DNA of 64,000 nt, taken from positions 186,001-250,000 of the forward strand of contig JAMXDE010000064.1 of the NCBI GenBank assembly GCA_026770025.1, written 5' to 3'. Positions 27,655 to 37,900 of the stretch are shown piece after piece. Both the position numbers and the translations under genes were made by a program. This stretch comes from Craspedostauros australis. Lineage: Eukaryota; Bacillariophyta; Bacillariophyceae; Mastogloiales; Achnanthaceae. The notes below the pieces were generated by a model, which worked only from the letters and a program-made list of their open reading frames with translations, was not told the origin of the DNA and did no database searches. Positions within the stretch are counted from its first letter, which is position 1; each line of letters begins with the position of its first letter.

Positions 27655-30600
27655 TATCGACCAAGATGTCGAGGATATCCCAGTGCCCGCTCTGGCCGTC
27701 GCCGTAGTTTTGGACTGTAAGATGCAATGGGGAGTTGCCCTCACTGTTTTGGACATTCACGTCCACGCCTGCGATCTCAACCAAGTGACCCGCCATATCA
27801 TCGTGTCCACCAGCGCATGCAAAGTGCAGCGGGGTGTGTCCGAGCGCATCTTGTAAGTTGACATTGGCATTTGGCAGCGTGAGCAGGCCTTTCACGACGT
27901 CAACGTGCCCACCAGCGGCGGCAGCGTGTATGAGTGTGCTTGCGTTACTGTACCTAGCATCAATTTGGAGGTCGGCTTGTGCGATGAGATATTCGATCAC
28001 AGAAAGACGTCCGTAGGTGTAGGCAAGGAGCAGCGGTGTGCAGCCTCGTTGGTCTTGGATGTTGATATTAGCCTGTGCCTCTTCAACCAGATGTTTCACC
28101 ACTTCAAGGCGCCCACCTGCGCACGCAAAGTGCAGCGGAGTTTGGCCAGCGGTGTTGAGGATGTTGACGCCGGTATTGGTCTGTCCCCTCAAGTATTGCA
28201 CCACCTCAAGATGCCCTTTCATGCTCGCAAAATGCAATGGGGTTTGGCCAGCGCTGTTGGGAGCGTCGGTACGGGCTCTCCACACATCCACCAGATACCG
28301 AATGCCATCAGCATGCGTGCAGTCTGCAGCGCACATGAGATGCAGTGGTGTATTGCCCTCGTTGTCCTGCTGATTGACGTCGAAGTCCTCTTCCGCCAGA
28401 AGGTGCTGGATGATGGCATGATGCTGCGCATCTCCATCATCCGAGAATGTTTGTTTGCTGCAGGCAATGTGCAACAGCGTTTGGCCAGCATTATTCCGAA
28501 CATGCATTTGGCTGTCCTCCCTATCAGCCAGGTACTTGAACATCTCGAAGTGTCCGTCCTTGATGATGATGTGCAAAGGGGTGTTGCCGTCATTATCCGC
28601 GATATTGACATCCGCGTATGCTTCCACGAGCCCTTCGACGAGAACGTTGTATCCGCTCTCAGATGTGTACTGCTTGCATACTTCCATCAGCGGCGTTTGA
28701 TGATGGTGATTGGGGATGTTGACATCGATTTGTGGATGTTGCAAGAGCATGTTGAGTACCTCCACCCAATGGCTGTCGTCGAATCCCGGATCATGCTCTC
28801 GGCAGGCAAGATACAAGGGGGTATTCCCATCATTGTCTTGAGCGTTGATGTTGATATTGATGTTGGTGATGTCGATCAAGTACCTTACGGTCTCGTGTCG
28901 TCCAAATCGTGCGGCGCAATGAAGTCCAGTTCTGCCATCCTTGGTCGTGAGACCAGGATTGAAGCCAGCAGACTCGATGAGATGCTGAACGGTCTCTAAT
29001 TGGCCATGGCAACACGCATCGTGCAACGGCGTGTTCTCATATTGTATGTTGATGCCGTCACCAAGCGGACCTGTCAAGTACTCGACCACATCCTTGTGTC
29101 TGTGTTGGCAAGCGAGGTCAAGGGGAGTATGACCAAGCGCAGATTGGATGTTGATGAGGGAGTTGACAGCCTCCAGGTTGGATTCCACGAAGAGTTTGAC
29201 CACACGCATGTGGCCTTGCTGGCATACAATATGCAATGGCGTGCGTCCATCGTTGTTGGAGATGATCATGTCGACCGTAGCGCCCAATCCCATCAAATAT
29301 TGAATCACCTCGATATTTCCAAACCAACAGGCGCGGTACAGGCCTGTCTCGCATTTATTGTTGCGGGCGTTGACATCGATGTTGGTCTTCTCTGATTCCA
29401 CCAAACATTGAACGACGTTGCCTTGTGTAGAACTACAAGCATCATGGAATGGTGTGTTTCCATTGTTGATGTTTGCGACGTTGACACTGGCGTGGACGTT
29501 TGCCTGCCTTGATTGCACAATGCATTGCACCGCTTTGGCGTGTTGGTGTTGGCAAGCAACATGGAGTGCTGTGTCGCCATCTGAGTTACGAGCGGTGGCA
29601 TCAATGTTGATCCGAGTAGACTTCACCAAGTACTCTACCACTCCCTCCTGGCCAAAGCGGCATGCCAGATGAAGTGGAGAGTCTCCATCGTCGTCTTGCA
29701 TGTTTGGATCTACGTCGTTGCGATCCGATTCCATGAGGCACTTCAGCACAGCTTGACGACCATTGCCACATGCAAGATGGATTGGTGTGCATCCGCTGTT
29801 GTTGCGGATGCTGAAATCGATTCTGCCGTCCAGATCCGACTTGATCATGCATTCAACGACGCGGAGTTTGCCGTGTCGACATGCCAGATGGAGTGGCGAG
29901 TCGCCATCGGTGTTTGTGACGTTGAACTTGATGACGTCCTCACCAAATCCAACCATGAATGCGACGATGTCGTCTTGGCCGTACTGACACGCATAATGGA
30001 GCGGTGCGCAGCCAGTTTCGTCTTGCTTGTTGATGTCGATGTGAATCTGCTTGGATGGTATGAAACGATAGACGATGTTCGTCTGCCCATGTCGGCAGGC
30101 CGCATGCAGTGGTTTGTTTTGCTCGAAATCAATCCCGGCTCTATCTGATGTGACGAGATACTCGGCAAGATCCGCGTCCCCGTTCTTGCAAGCAGCCTCG
30201 AGCGGCCTGCGACCCTGATAGTTTCTGATGTTGAGATCAACGTTGGCTTGATCGGATTCCACCATGTATTCCACAACGTCCCTCTTTCGCTTGCGACAAG
30301 CAAGGTTAATTGGCGTGTCGCCGTTTTCGTCTTGGATGTTGACGTCAACGTCGGCTTGATCTGATTTGATGAGGTGTTCGACAATGTCGATGTGACCGTT
30401 TCGACAGGCGTAGTGAAGCGGTGTGTATCCCTTGTTGTTCTGGGTGTTGGCATCAACAGGTTGTCTGTCGTTGCATTCGAACATGTATTGGATCAAGTCC
30501 TGGACCGCATTCACCTGTCCGTGGCGACAGGCGACGTGCAGCGGCGTGTTCCCGTTGTTGTTTGCGGCGTTGACGTCCATCTTCTCTTGATGATCCTTCA

Positions 30601-30915
30601 GCATGCGATCGATCACATGTCTCTTGCCATGCCGGCATGCAACATGCAGTGGTGTGTTTCCGTTGCTGTTGGGTGCGTTGCCACCGCCACCGCCGTTGCC
30701 GTTGCCTTGATCGAGCTCAAGCAAGAAGTCGGCAACGCCATCGTGCCCCCGGCGACAGGCACTGTGAAGCGGCGTATTCTTGTTCTTGTTCTTGTTCTCC
30801 GCTTTGGTGTCAACGTTGAGTTGTTGCGAATTCGCCAAATACCTGACGAGATCTTCCTGTCCGGATACGCAGGCGACGTGGAATGGCGTGTTTCCGTATG
30901 TGTTGCGGACCTCGA
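27655..30915 (-). pseudogene. Middle ankyrin segment
   Basis: About 1087 codons with no stop, roughly thirty ankyrin repeats in series (for example NTPLHSACRRGHDGVADFL and GHTPLDLACQHRHKDVVEYL). It is entered by frameshift from the N-terminal block at about 30916. At 27655 it reads out into the TIR element, which would append about 50 unrelated residues and end at 27506. Most repeats carry an expanded loop of the form SDQANVDLNIRN between helices, so neighbouring units probably arose by internal duplication. Confidence 0.9.
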
Positions 30916-32064
30916 GTTCACTTTGGCTATCTGTGACGTTGCCATGTATTCCACCGCGTCCTTGTGTCCGCGCCGGCAAGCGAGATGAAGCGGCGTGTCT
31001 TTATCGTAGTTTTGGGCGTTTGCGTTGATCTTGGTTGGTTCTGATTCGACCAGTCGCTTCAGCACACCCGTTTGCCCACGCCAACAAGCGTCATGCAAAG
31101 GCGTATTGCCTCTGTTGTTGGTGACGTTGACATCGACGTCAGTTCGTTGTCGCTTCCTTGCCAACAGAAGTTCGATGTCGTCTTCGTCCCCGTGCCTGCA
31201 ACCCAGATGGAGGGGCGTATCTCCATCCGTGTTCTTGATGGAAAGATCCATCTTGTTGCCCACACTTTTGGATTGCAGCATGTAGTTGATCACATCTGTG
31301 TGCCCCTTCTGGCAGGCGTAGTGAAACGCGGTGAATCCCTTCTTGTTCTTGGCGTTGACATGAACTAAGATGTTGGTGGATTTGGCGAGGGCGCGCACCA
31401 CGTCCAGAAGTCCTGATAGACAGGCAAGGTGGAGCGCGGTGTTTGTCCTATCTTTGCCAGCGAACGACGTGTGTCCTTCCTGGTTGGCCAGGTAGGATGC
31501 GACCAAAGAACGGATCCACTCCTCGTCACGTTCTGCTGAAACGTGACCAAGCGGCGTCTTGCCAAGGTGGTCCTTGGTGTCGAAATTGGCATGGAAATGG
31601 CTGTCGCTGTGGTTGAGGTGCAGGAAGTACTCAACCACATCCGTGTGTCGCTTTCGACACGCGTAATGCAGCGGCGTCCAACCGTTGTTGTTCTGCATAT
31701 TGATGTCGATGTCGATGTCGATGCTGGTGGCTGTGTTGGTTGTGCTGTCGTTGTGGATGGATTGAATCAACGTATTGACCACGTCCCTGTAGCCCTTGCG
31801 GCAGGCCAGGTGGAGGGGTGTGTTGCCGTCGTTGTTTCGAATGTTGATGCATACATTGCCTGCGTCCACCCCCAGCAAACGCCAGATGATGCCTCTACGC
31901 CGAAATTCGCAAGCCACATGCAGTGGAGTGTTGCCCCTTTCGTCTAGAGCGCTGATCTTCTCGATGGACCCATCCGCCGTGATCAATTCTTGCACTCTCG
32001 CTACGTCGCCAGCACGGCAAACATCGTGAAGCTCCATGTTGTGTCTGAGCTGTTGGTCCTGCAT
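30916..32064 (-). pseudogene. N-terminal ankyrin segment up to the frameshift
   Basis: Starts at the ATG at 32064, chosen because MELHDVCRAGDVARVQEL is a normal ankyrin entry. About 380 codons follow with some ten repeats. After EYMATSQIAKVN the repeat consensus continues as LEVRNTYGNTPFH only in the +1 frame. Aligned with EYMVESDQANVDLNIRN elsewhere in the gene, exactly one C is missing near 30916. Left uncorrected, the frame runs on with non-ankyrin residues to 30613. Confidence 0.88.
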
Positions 32065-32351
32065 GTTGGATGCGAAAGAGAAACCATGGGCGAGAGAAAC
32101 AAAATGTAAAGGACACTCGGATGAGGACGATGAGCAAACGCGGCCGCTGTTTGAATCATGCCCAGCTCACAGAAGCCTCAACAGGGACTCGGACAGCATG
32201 CGACCATACCATCCATCAACGTGATCGTTTCCTTTCGCATTCCCCAATTCAGACAGCCACATCATGCATGGAAGCCACAGCAAAACGAGACACTAGCGGC
32301 TATTGGCTAATTTCCGGTTGTTGGCACTTTTTGGTAATTATTGGAAACCAT
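32065..32351. other. Upstream region of the ankyrin gene, joined to the copia array
   Basis: 287 bp without a coding signal. It presumably holds the ankyrin promoter, since the gene starts at 32064 on the minus strand. It ends in ACCAT, the target duplication of the array. Confidence 0.5.
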
Positions 32352-33016
32352 TGTGGGATTATTCCAGTGACTCAATTTTAAGGCACGGGAATTTCCCGAT
32401 CGTGTCGGAAGCAAATCTTCGATCATGATGAATTGATCATCGAATCATCCACGAATCGAAGATATCCCTGCGCGCCACATTTTCTCAACAATGTCCATCG
32501 TGTGGGAATCCGAAAAAGACGACACAAAACACGCGATAAATGCATCCGAATCAACCGTGGAATCGGATGACAGATATCAACTCCACCGAATACGATATCG
32601 GAGTACAGTCGCAATGCAAGACCAAGACCAGAATAACACGGGACAGTGCGACCGAAACAAGCCGAATGTCGACGATGTTCATGGCCGATAACACGGCACA
32701 TCGCGACAGAACCAAACCGAATGTCGATGATGCTCATGGCCGATAACGCGGCGCATCACGACGAATGCAAACAGAATGATGATGATGATCACGGTCGTTC
32801 ACACGAGAGATGCTGCTGACCCTGCAACTTGCAATCAGTCCAGAACAACATCTCATCCTCATCTCATAATCCGAGAGTTCAATACAAACTCACCAACCAA
32901 CAGTAAATCCAACTAATCGACAACTAACGATAACAATTACCTCCAAACCAGAGCCCACGATCTCACCACTGCCTACGCCGGTCTAATCAGTGCTGACATC
33001 TGGACACAATATCACA
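32352..33016 (+). repeat. LTR1 of the array
   Basis: 665 bp, TGTGGGATTA to AATATCACA. Preceded by the ACCAT duplication and followed by the primer-binding site CGCTTCCTCTGCGC. Confidence 0.95.
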
Positions 33017-33030
33017 CGCTTCCTCTGCGC
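33017..33030 (+). promoter_or_regulatory. Primer-binding site of the array family (internal iMet)
   Basis: CGCTTCCTCTGCGC abuts LTR1. Its reverse complement GCGCAGAGGAAGCG matches, at 13 of 14 positions, the D-arm region of eukaryotic initiator tRNA-Met (GCGCAGCGGAAGCG, from memory). The site recurs after LTR2 (39615) and LTR3 (52822). It implies a 5' fragment of tRNA-iMet as primer. Confidence 0.6.
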
Positions 33031-33175
33031 AACGTCAAGGCAAACCACCTTAACCAAGCGCTACTACGGACCCTCAAGACGAACAACCAACGGCAAAGAC
33101 ACCATTTCGTCCCACGGCTCCAACGACAAGCAACGGTACCTGTTCACTGACTGGAAAACCCATCTGTCAGCAGCA

Positions 33176-34858
33176 ATGACGGGAACCGTCACAACACGCT
33201 CGCAGACGAGCCAAGCCAACCAGGCGGCACAGCAGGCCGCCGGCCTCTCGGCGATGGCCAACCCAGCCAACGTCCAACCCGTCCAGGGCGACGTGCCAGC
33301 CGCACGCAAGCCAACGCCCAGACCAAGCAACGACGCCATCCCGACCAACCAGGTGCAGAACCAACCTCAAGGCCGGTACTACGTCCCGCCCCTCCAAGAA
33401 GGCGGAACAGGCGCCGAAGGCCCTCGACAAACCAATCGAGTGCCGACCCCGCAACCACGCGGCGGATTCCAGTTTCCGACCAACGCAGACGGCGGCGGAG
33501 GCGGCGGTGACAACGGCGGCGGCGGCGGCGGCGACGATGGAGGAGACTACGGCGACGACATCGATCTGGACGCGCCGGACGATGACTTCTCCGACTTCGG
33601 CCCAGCGGACGGTGGCCTTGGCATCGGAGGAGCTGGACCCCCGGCGTTCCAATACGCACTGACTCCGGCGCGCATCCACAACACCCTGCTGAACTACAAC
33701 ATCCCGTCGGTGGCGAAGATGTACTACAAGGCTGTCCAACCCCTCCCTGTGGAGTTCGACATGACCTCGAACCTGGTGCACAAGTTCACGCACGCAATCA
33801 ACGCTCGTGGAATGGAGTTCAATTGGCTACCAACGGTGAAGATCTTCATCCGAGGACGCATGCGCAACCTTTTCTTCGAACACAGCACGATTCGCTACGA
33901 CGAGATTCGGAAGTACGCCGTGCGGTACTCGCTCAAAGCCACCCGACACGCCCAGATCGCGATGCAGATCGGTCGGTGCATTCAAGACTCTCTGACCCAG
34001 GACGCCAGATCCCGGTTGCAGCTGGAGTCACAGCGGTACACAATGACCACCGTTGAAGGGGTGGTGCACGACGGACTCCTGATGTTCAAGGTACTCATGG
34101 AGAAGTCGCTGGTCAACACCAACGCGACCGTCAGCATGCTTCGCAGCAACCTGGCCAACCTGCCAACGAAGATCGGCGAGCTCTCCGACAACATCACGGA
34201 ACTCAATGAGTACGCCAAGCATCAGCGCAGCGAGCTGAACGCCCGTGGGCAAGTCACCCACGATCTCTTGGTCTACCTCTTCGAAGCCTACAAGCAGGTG
34301 AACGACGAAGCCTTCCGCCGGTACATCGAAAGCAAGGAAGACCAGCACCACGAAGGAGAAGCTCTCAGCGCAGACTCGCTCATGGATCTCGTCGAGAAGA
34401 AGTTCAAGACGATGATGGAGCGCGGCACCTGGAAGGCGCAGACCGACGACCAGAAGCACATCGTGGCCCTCACGGCCGAGATCGAGCGCATCAAGAAGAA
34501 CCGAAACGGGAACAAAGGAAAAGAGAAGAAGGGCAAGCCAGAGAAAGAAGGCAAGGGCAAGAAGGGCAAGGACAAGGACAAGGACGGCAAGAAGGCTGGA
34601 TCCGGAGACACTCCGTGGTTCTACCAACCGCCGGCCAACGGAGCGTCCAAGTCCAAAAAGGACCCGAGCGGAAAGGACGTCCACTGGTGCCCGAATCACG
34701 GAACCAACGGAAAATGGGTCCGACACAAGCCATCCGAGTGCAAGGCCATCAATGGAGGGGCCAACAAGGGTGGGCAATCCGGCAAAGCCGGAGGAGACGG
34801 TGCTTCAGGAAACAAGCCCCAGGTGGCCATGCCACATGTGGTCGAAGAGGAGTACTGA
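33176..34858 (+). CDS. gag: Gag, copy 1, 560 aa, ends in TGA before Pol
   Basis: The first ATG in the open frame is at 33176 (MTGTVTTRSQTSQ); upstream codons reach into the LTR but lack an ATG. Residues 1-100 are Ala/Gln/Pro-rich. About 105-135 is a Gly/Asp tract (GGGGGGDNGGGGGGDDGG). A helical Gag core follows, with HKFTHAINARGMEF and KVLMEKSLVNTNATVSML, then a Lys-rich stretch near 440-475 (KGKKGKDKDKDGKK). Near 504-523 a CHHC motif replaces the usual CCHC knuckle (WCPNHG, then HKPSEC; CX2HX8HX4C). It binds and packages element RNA by family analogy. It ends EEEY-TGA. Confidence 0.92.
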   Translation: MTGTVTTRSQTSQANQAAQQAAGLSAMANPANVQPVQGDVPAARKPTPRPSNDAIPTNQVQNQPQGRYYVPPLQEGGTGAEGPRQTNRVPTPQPRGGFQFPTNADGGGGGGDNGGGGGGDDGGDYGDDIDLDAPDDDFSDFGPADGGLGIGGAGPPAFQYALTPARIHNTLLNYNIPSVAKMYYKAVQPLPVEFDMTSNLVHKFTHAINARGMEFNWLPTVKIFIRGRMRNLFFEHSTIRYDEIRKYAVRYSLKATRHAQIAMQIGRCIQDSLTQDARSRLQLESQRYTMTTVEGVVHDGLLMFKVLMEKSLVNTNATVSMLRSNLANLPTKIGELSDNITELNEYAKHQRSELNARGQVTHDLLVYLFEAYKQVNDEAFRRYIESKEDQHHEGEALSADSLMDLVEKKFKTMMERGTWKAQTDDQKHIVALTAEIERIKKNRNGNKGKEKKGKPEKEGKGKKGKDKDKDGKKAGSGDTPWFYQPPANGASKSKKDPSGKDVHWCPNHGTNGKWVRHKPSECKAINGGANKGGQSGKAGGDGASGNKPQVAMPHVVEEEY

Positions 34859-34905
34859 ATCACAGGCCGGAGGGTGTGGGCATTTGTGTTCACCCTCTGC
34901 AGGCC
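34856..34905 (+). promoter_or_regulatory. Candidate stop-readthrough cassette, copy 1: UGA plus downstream hairpin
   Basis: The gag stop TGA (34856-34858) is followed by a 6-nt spacer. Then comes a hairpin: GGCC (34865-34868) and GAGGGTG (34870-34876) pair with CACCCTC (34891-34897) and GGCC (34902-34905), with a 14-nt loop. Pol continues in the same frame. The layout resembles readthrough signals of gammaretroviruses, where structure begins about 8 nt after the stop. Confidence 0.6.
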
Positions 34906-37900
34906 ATTCATCGTGGCGTTACTGGCTACACTCTGCATCAGCGCAATCGCATGTGGGGATGAGGAGTCAGTGACGACCGTGGTGGTGGTCGCCCTGGTAA
35001 CTTGGGTCGCTCAGCGCATCGCGCTGATCCAACGAGACTCTCGCAAACATACCAGATGGCGATCAAGCCACACGAAGTGCCGACGCTTCTACGCGCGTGG
35101 CACCAGAACCAGACCACCCAGGATCGGATCCAAGGACGGCAGACCCTCACGGAGAATGCTGCATCTTTGGACAATCGCCGACCAGGAGCAGCAGCACGCG
35201 CACACCATGCCGCTTGCCAGATTCGATTCAGATTCATTCGAGATGGCAGTGGACAACTGTGCCACGACCTCCTTCACGAACAACAAGGAGGACTTCATCG
35301 GAGATCCAATCAAGATTGACAAGGTGGTGAAAGGAGTGGGAACGCGGAAAGTGCATCTGCAAGGCAAGGTGGAATGGCGAATCGAAGACGACAACGGGAA
35401 TCGGCACGTCATCGAGCTGGACGGGGTCATCTACGAACCTGGCCTACCGTTTCAACTGCTCTGCCCACAGCACTGGGCGCAATGCAGCAAGGATCCAGAA
35501 GGTACAGGATGCACCACCCTTGGGAATCGCATGGAGATATTCTGGGACCGACGAAGACACCAGAGGTCGATACCTCTCACATCCTCCAACATTGGGATGA
35601 TCCGGACAGCAACCGGATACAGCGGAGTTCGCAAATTCTGCATGGCTACCGAAGTCCCCATATCCACGCCAGACAACCAACTGGACGCGACCCACCTGGT
35701 GAGCGACGACGAAGAGTCAGTGGTGATGGACGACGACGAAGGCAGCGTCAATCAGAGCGAACAAGCCATTGACACCAGCGGAGCCGAAGACGACCTCAGC
35801 AAGGAGCCAACGCGAATCGACTTCCGGGACATCCCCTACCGAGCGCCCATCGACCATGCATCCGAGTTCAGCACCACTCCAACCGCGGACATGCTCTGGC
35901 TGCACTACAAGCTGGGACACGTCTCATTCAACAAGATGCGGACCATGGCTTCCAAGGGAGAGATCCCAGCGAAGTTCAGGGACTGTCAGATTCCGGTCTG
36001 CGCATCGTGTGAGTATGGGAAAGCGACCCGGCGACCTTGGCGGACCAAGGGAGGCAACCAGCAGGTGAGCAAGCTCATCCCCATCAACAGGCCAGGAGAC
36101 TGTGTGTCGGTGGACCAAATGGAGTCACCTACCCAAGGCTTCATCGGTCAGATCAAAGGTAAGCTCACCATCCAGAGATACCGAGCTGCAACCATCTTCA
36201 CGGATCATCACAGCCGCTTCAGCTATGTGCACTTGCAAAAGAGCACCAACGCTGAGGAGACGCTGAATGCCAAACGAGCATTCGAGGCGTACGCCAGAAC
36301 CTACGGAGTCACCATCCGGCACTACCATGCCGACAATGGTCGATTTGCGGAGAACAAGTTCCTCTCGCATGTCGATCGCTCCAGCCAGACCATCACTTTC
36401 TGTGCGGCGTATGCTCACTTCCAAAACGGGGTGGCAGAGAAACGCATCAGAGACCTGCAGGAGGCGGCCAGAACCATGCTGCTGCACATGCATGTCCGAT
36501 GGAAGGAGGCTGCATCAATCTCACTGTGGCCCTATGCTTTGCGGATGGCCAACGAGGTGATGAATGCAACTCCCAACCCTGTGGTAAATCACATCACACC
36601 AATGGAGAGATTCTCTGGATCAGCAATCAAGCCCCAGCTGAAACACTTTCACTCCTTCGGATGCCCCACATACGTGCTCAACCCTCGTCTCGCGAACGGC
36701 CAATCACAGCCGAAGTGGATGTCCAAGGCACGGATCGGCATCTACCTCGGACTGTCACCCAGACATGCAAGGTCAGTGGCACTCATCCTGAACCCAAGGA
36801 CCGGACTCGTGTCACCGCAGTTCCACATCAAGTGCGACGACATGTTCGAGACCGTGGCAGGAACATCGGGAACGAACCATGGCAGATGGAAGGAGCTGGC
36901 GGGCATCAGAAAGGCAGAAGTCATCAAGCGCTCCAAGGGAGCGACCGGAACCAAAGGGTTACGCTGGTCTCCCGAGCACCGATCGCCACCACAGACCAAG
37001 GAGGCATCGGCGGAGCCAGACGAACCGCCCGAAGAGTTCGACGCGCCAGAGACGGAGGCAGCAGACAGCATCGACATCGGCGAAGCACCCAGCGACACAG
37101 CAAGCCCTGCGACGCCAGGCGACTCCCAGTCGGCACCTGCATCCATCCTGAGACGCTCCAACAGACATCGGACACCGTCCCGAAAGGTCCGGGAGAACGG
37201 GGACACCGAAGTGGTGGCCCTGCCCGGAGCATTGGAAGTCGCCAACACCTTCTCGAATGGAGAGAGCTTCGACACCAACGAGACGTCGGACCCAATCGCA
37301 TTCGCAGCTTCGGCCGATCCAGACACCATGTACTACCATCAAGCCATGAAGCAACCGGATCGCCTCAAGTTCAAAGAAGCAATGCAGGCGGAGATCAACG
37401 CCCACCATGAGAATGGTCACTGGGAGGTCGTGAAGAGATCCGAAGTGCCTGAAGGAACCAAGGTGGTCACATCAGTGTGGTCAATGAAGCGAAAGCGGCG
37501 CATCAAGACCCGAGAGATCTACAAATGGAAGGCGAGACTGAATGTCCATGGCGGCCAACAAGTGAAAGGCGTCAACTTCTGGGAGACCTACGCCCCAGTC
37601 GTCACGTGGATGTCCATCAGACTTGTTCTCATCCTGTCAATTCTCAACAACTGGCACACTCGACAGATCGATTTCGTGCTCGCTTATCCACAGGCTGAAG
37701 TGGAGACCACCATCTACATGGAGGTTCCAGTCGGGGTAAGTATCGGAGAGAGCGACAACAAGGACCATGTCCTCAAGCTGGTGAAGAACTTGTACGGCCA
37801 AAAGCAAGCCGGACGAGTCTGGAATCAGCACATGCATCGGGGATTGCTGGACGTCGGATTCACCAGAAGCAAGGTGGACGAGTGCGTCTACTATCATGGC

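Larger units (their letters stand above)
24096..32064 (-). pseudogene. Large ankyrin-repeat gene, broken by one indel and two transposons
   Basis: One minus-strand gene from the ATG at 32064 (MQDQQLRHNMELHDVCRAGD) to a TGA at 24096. It consists almost wholly of about forty ankyrin repeats (G-x-TPLHxAC-x-xG patterns), giving roughly 1580 codons once insertions are removed. No membrane segment or catalytic domain is seen, so a scaffold or protein-binding role is the only inference. Three lesions break it: a one-base deletion near 30916, a TA-flanked TIR element (24805-27654) and TRIM2 (24396-24752). The frame is restored exactly when each insertion and one TSD copy are removed, which proves that the pieces were one gene. 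The ACCAT-flanked copia array begins 287 bp upstream of its ATG. Confidence 0.88.

Noticed and set aside
32990..33175. Upstream extension of gag into the LTR
   Set aside because: The frame is open but starts with GTG and overlaps LTR sequence; the first ATG is at 33176.
33833..34777. Minus-strand ORFs of 200-250 codons in each array copy
   Set aside because: Overlap Gag on the opposite strand, low-complexity leucine/valine composition, no recognised domain.
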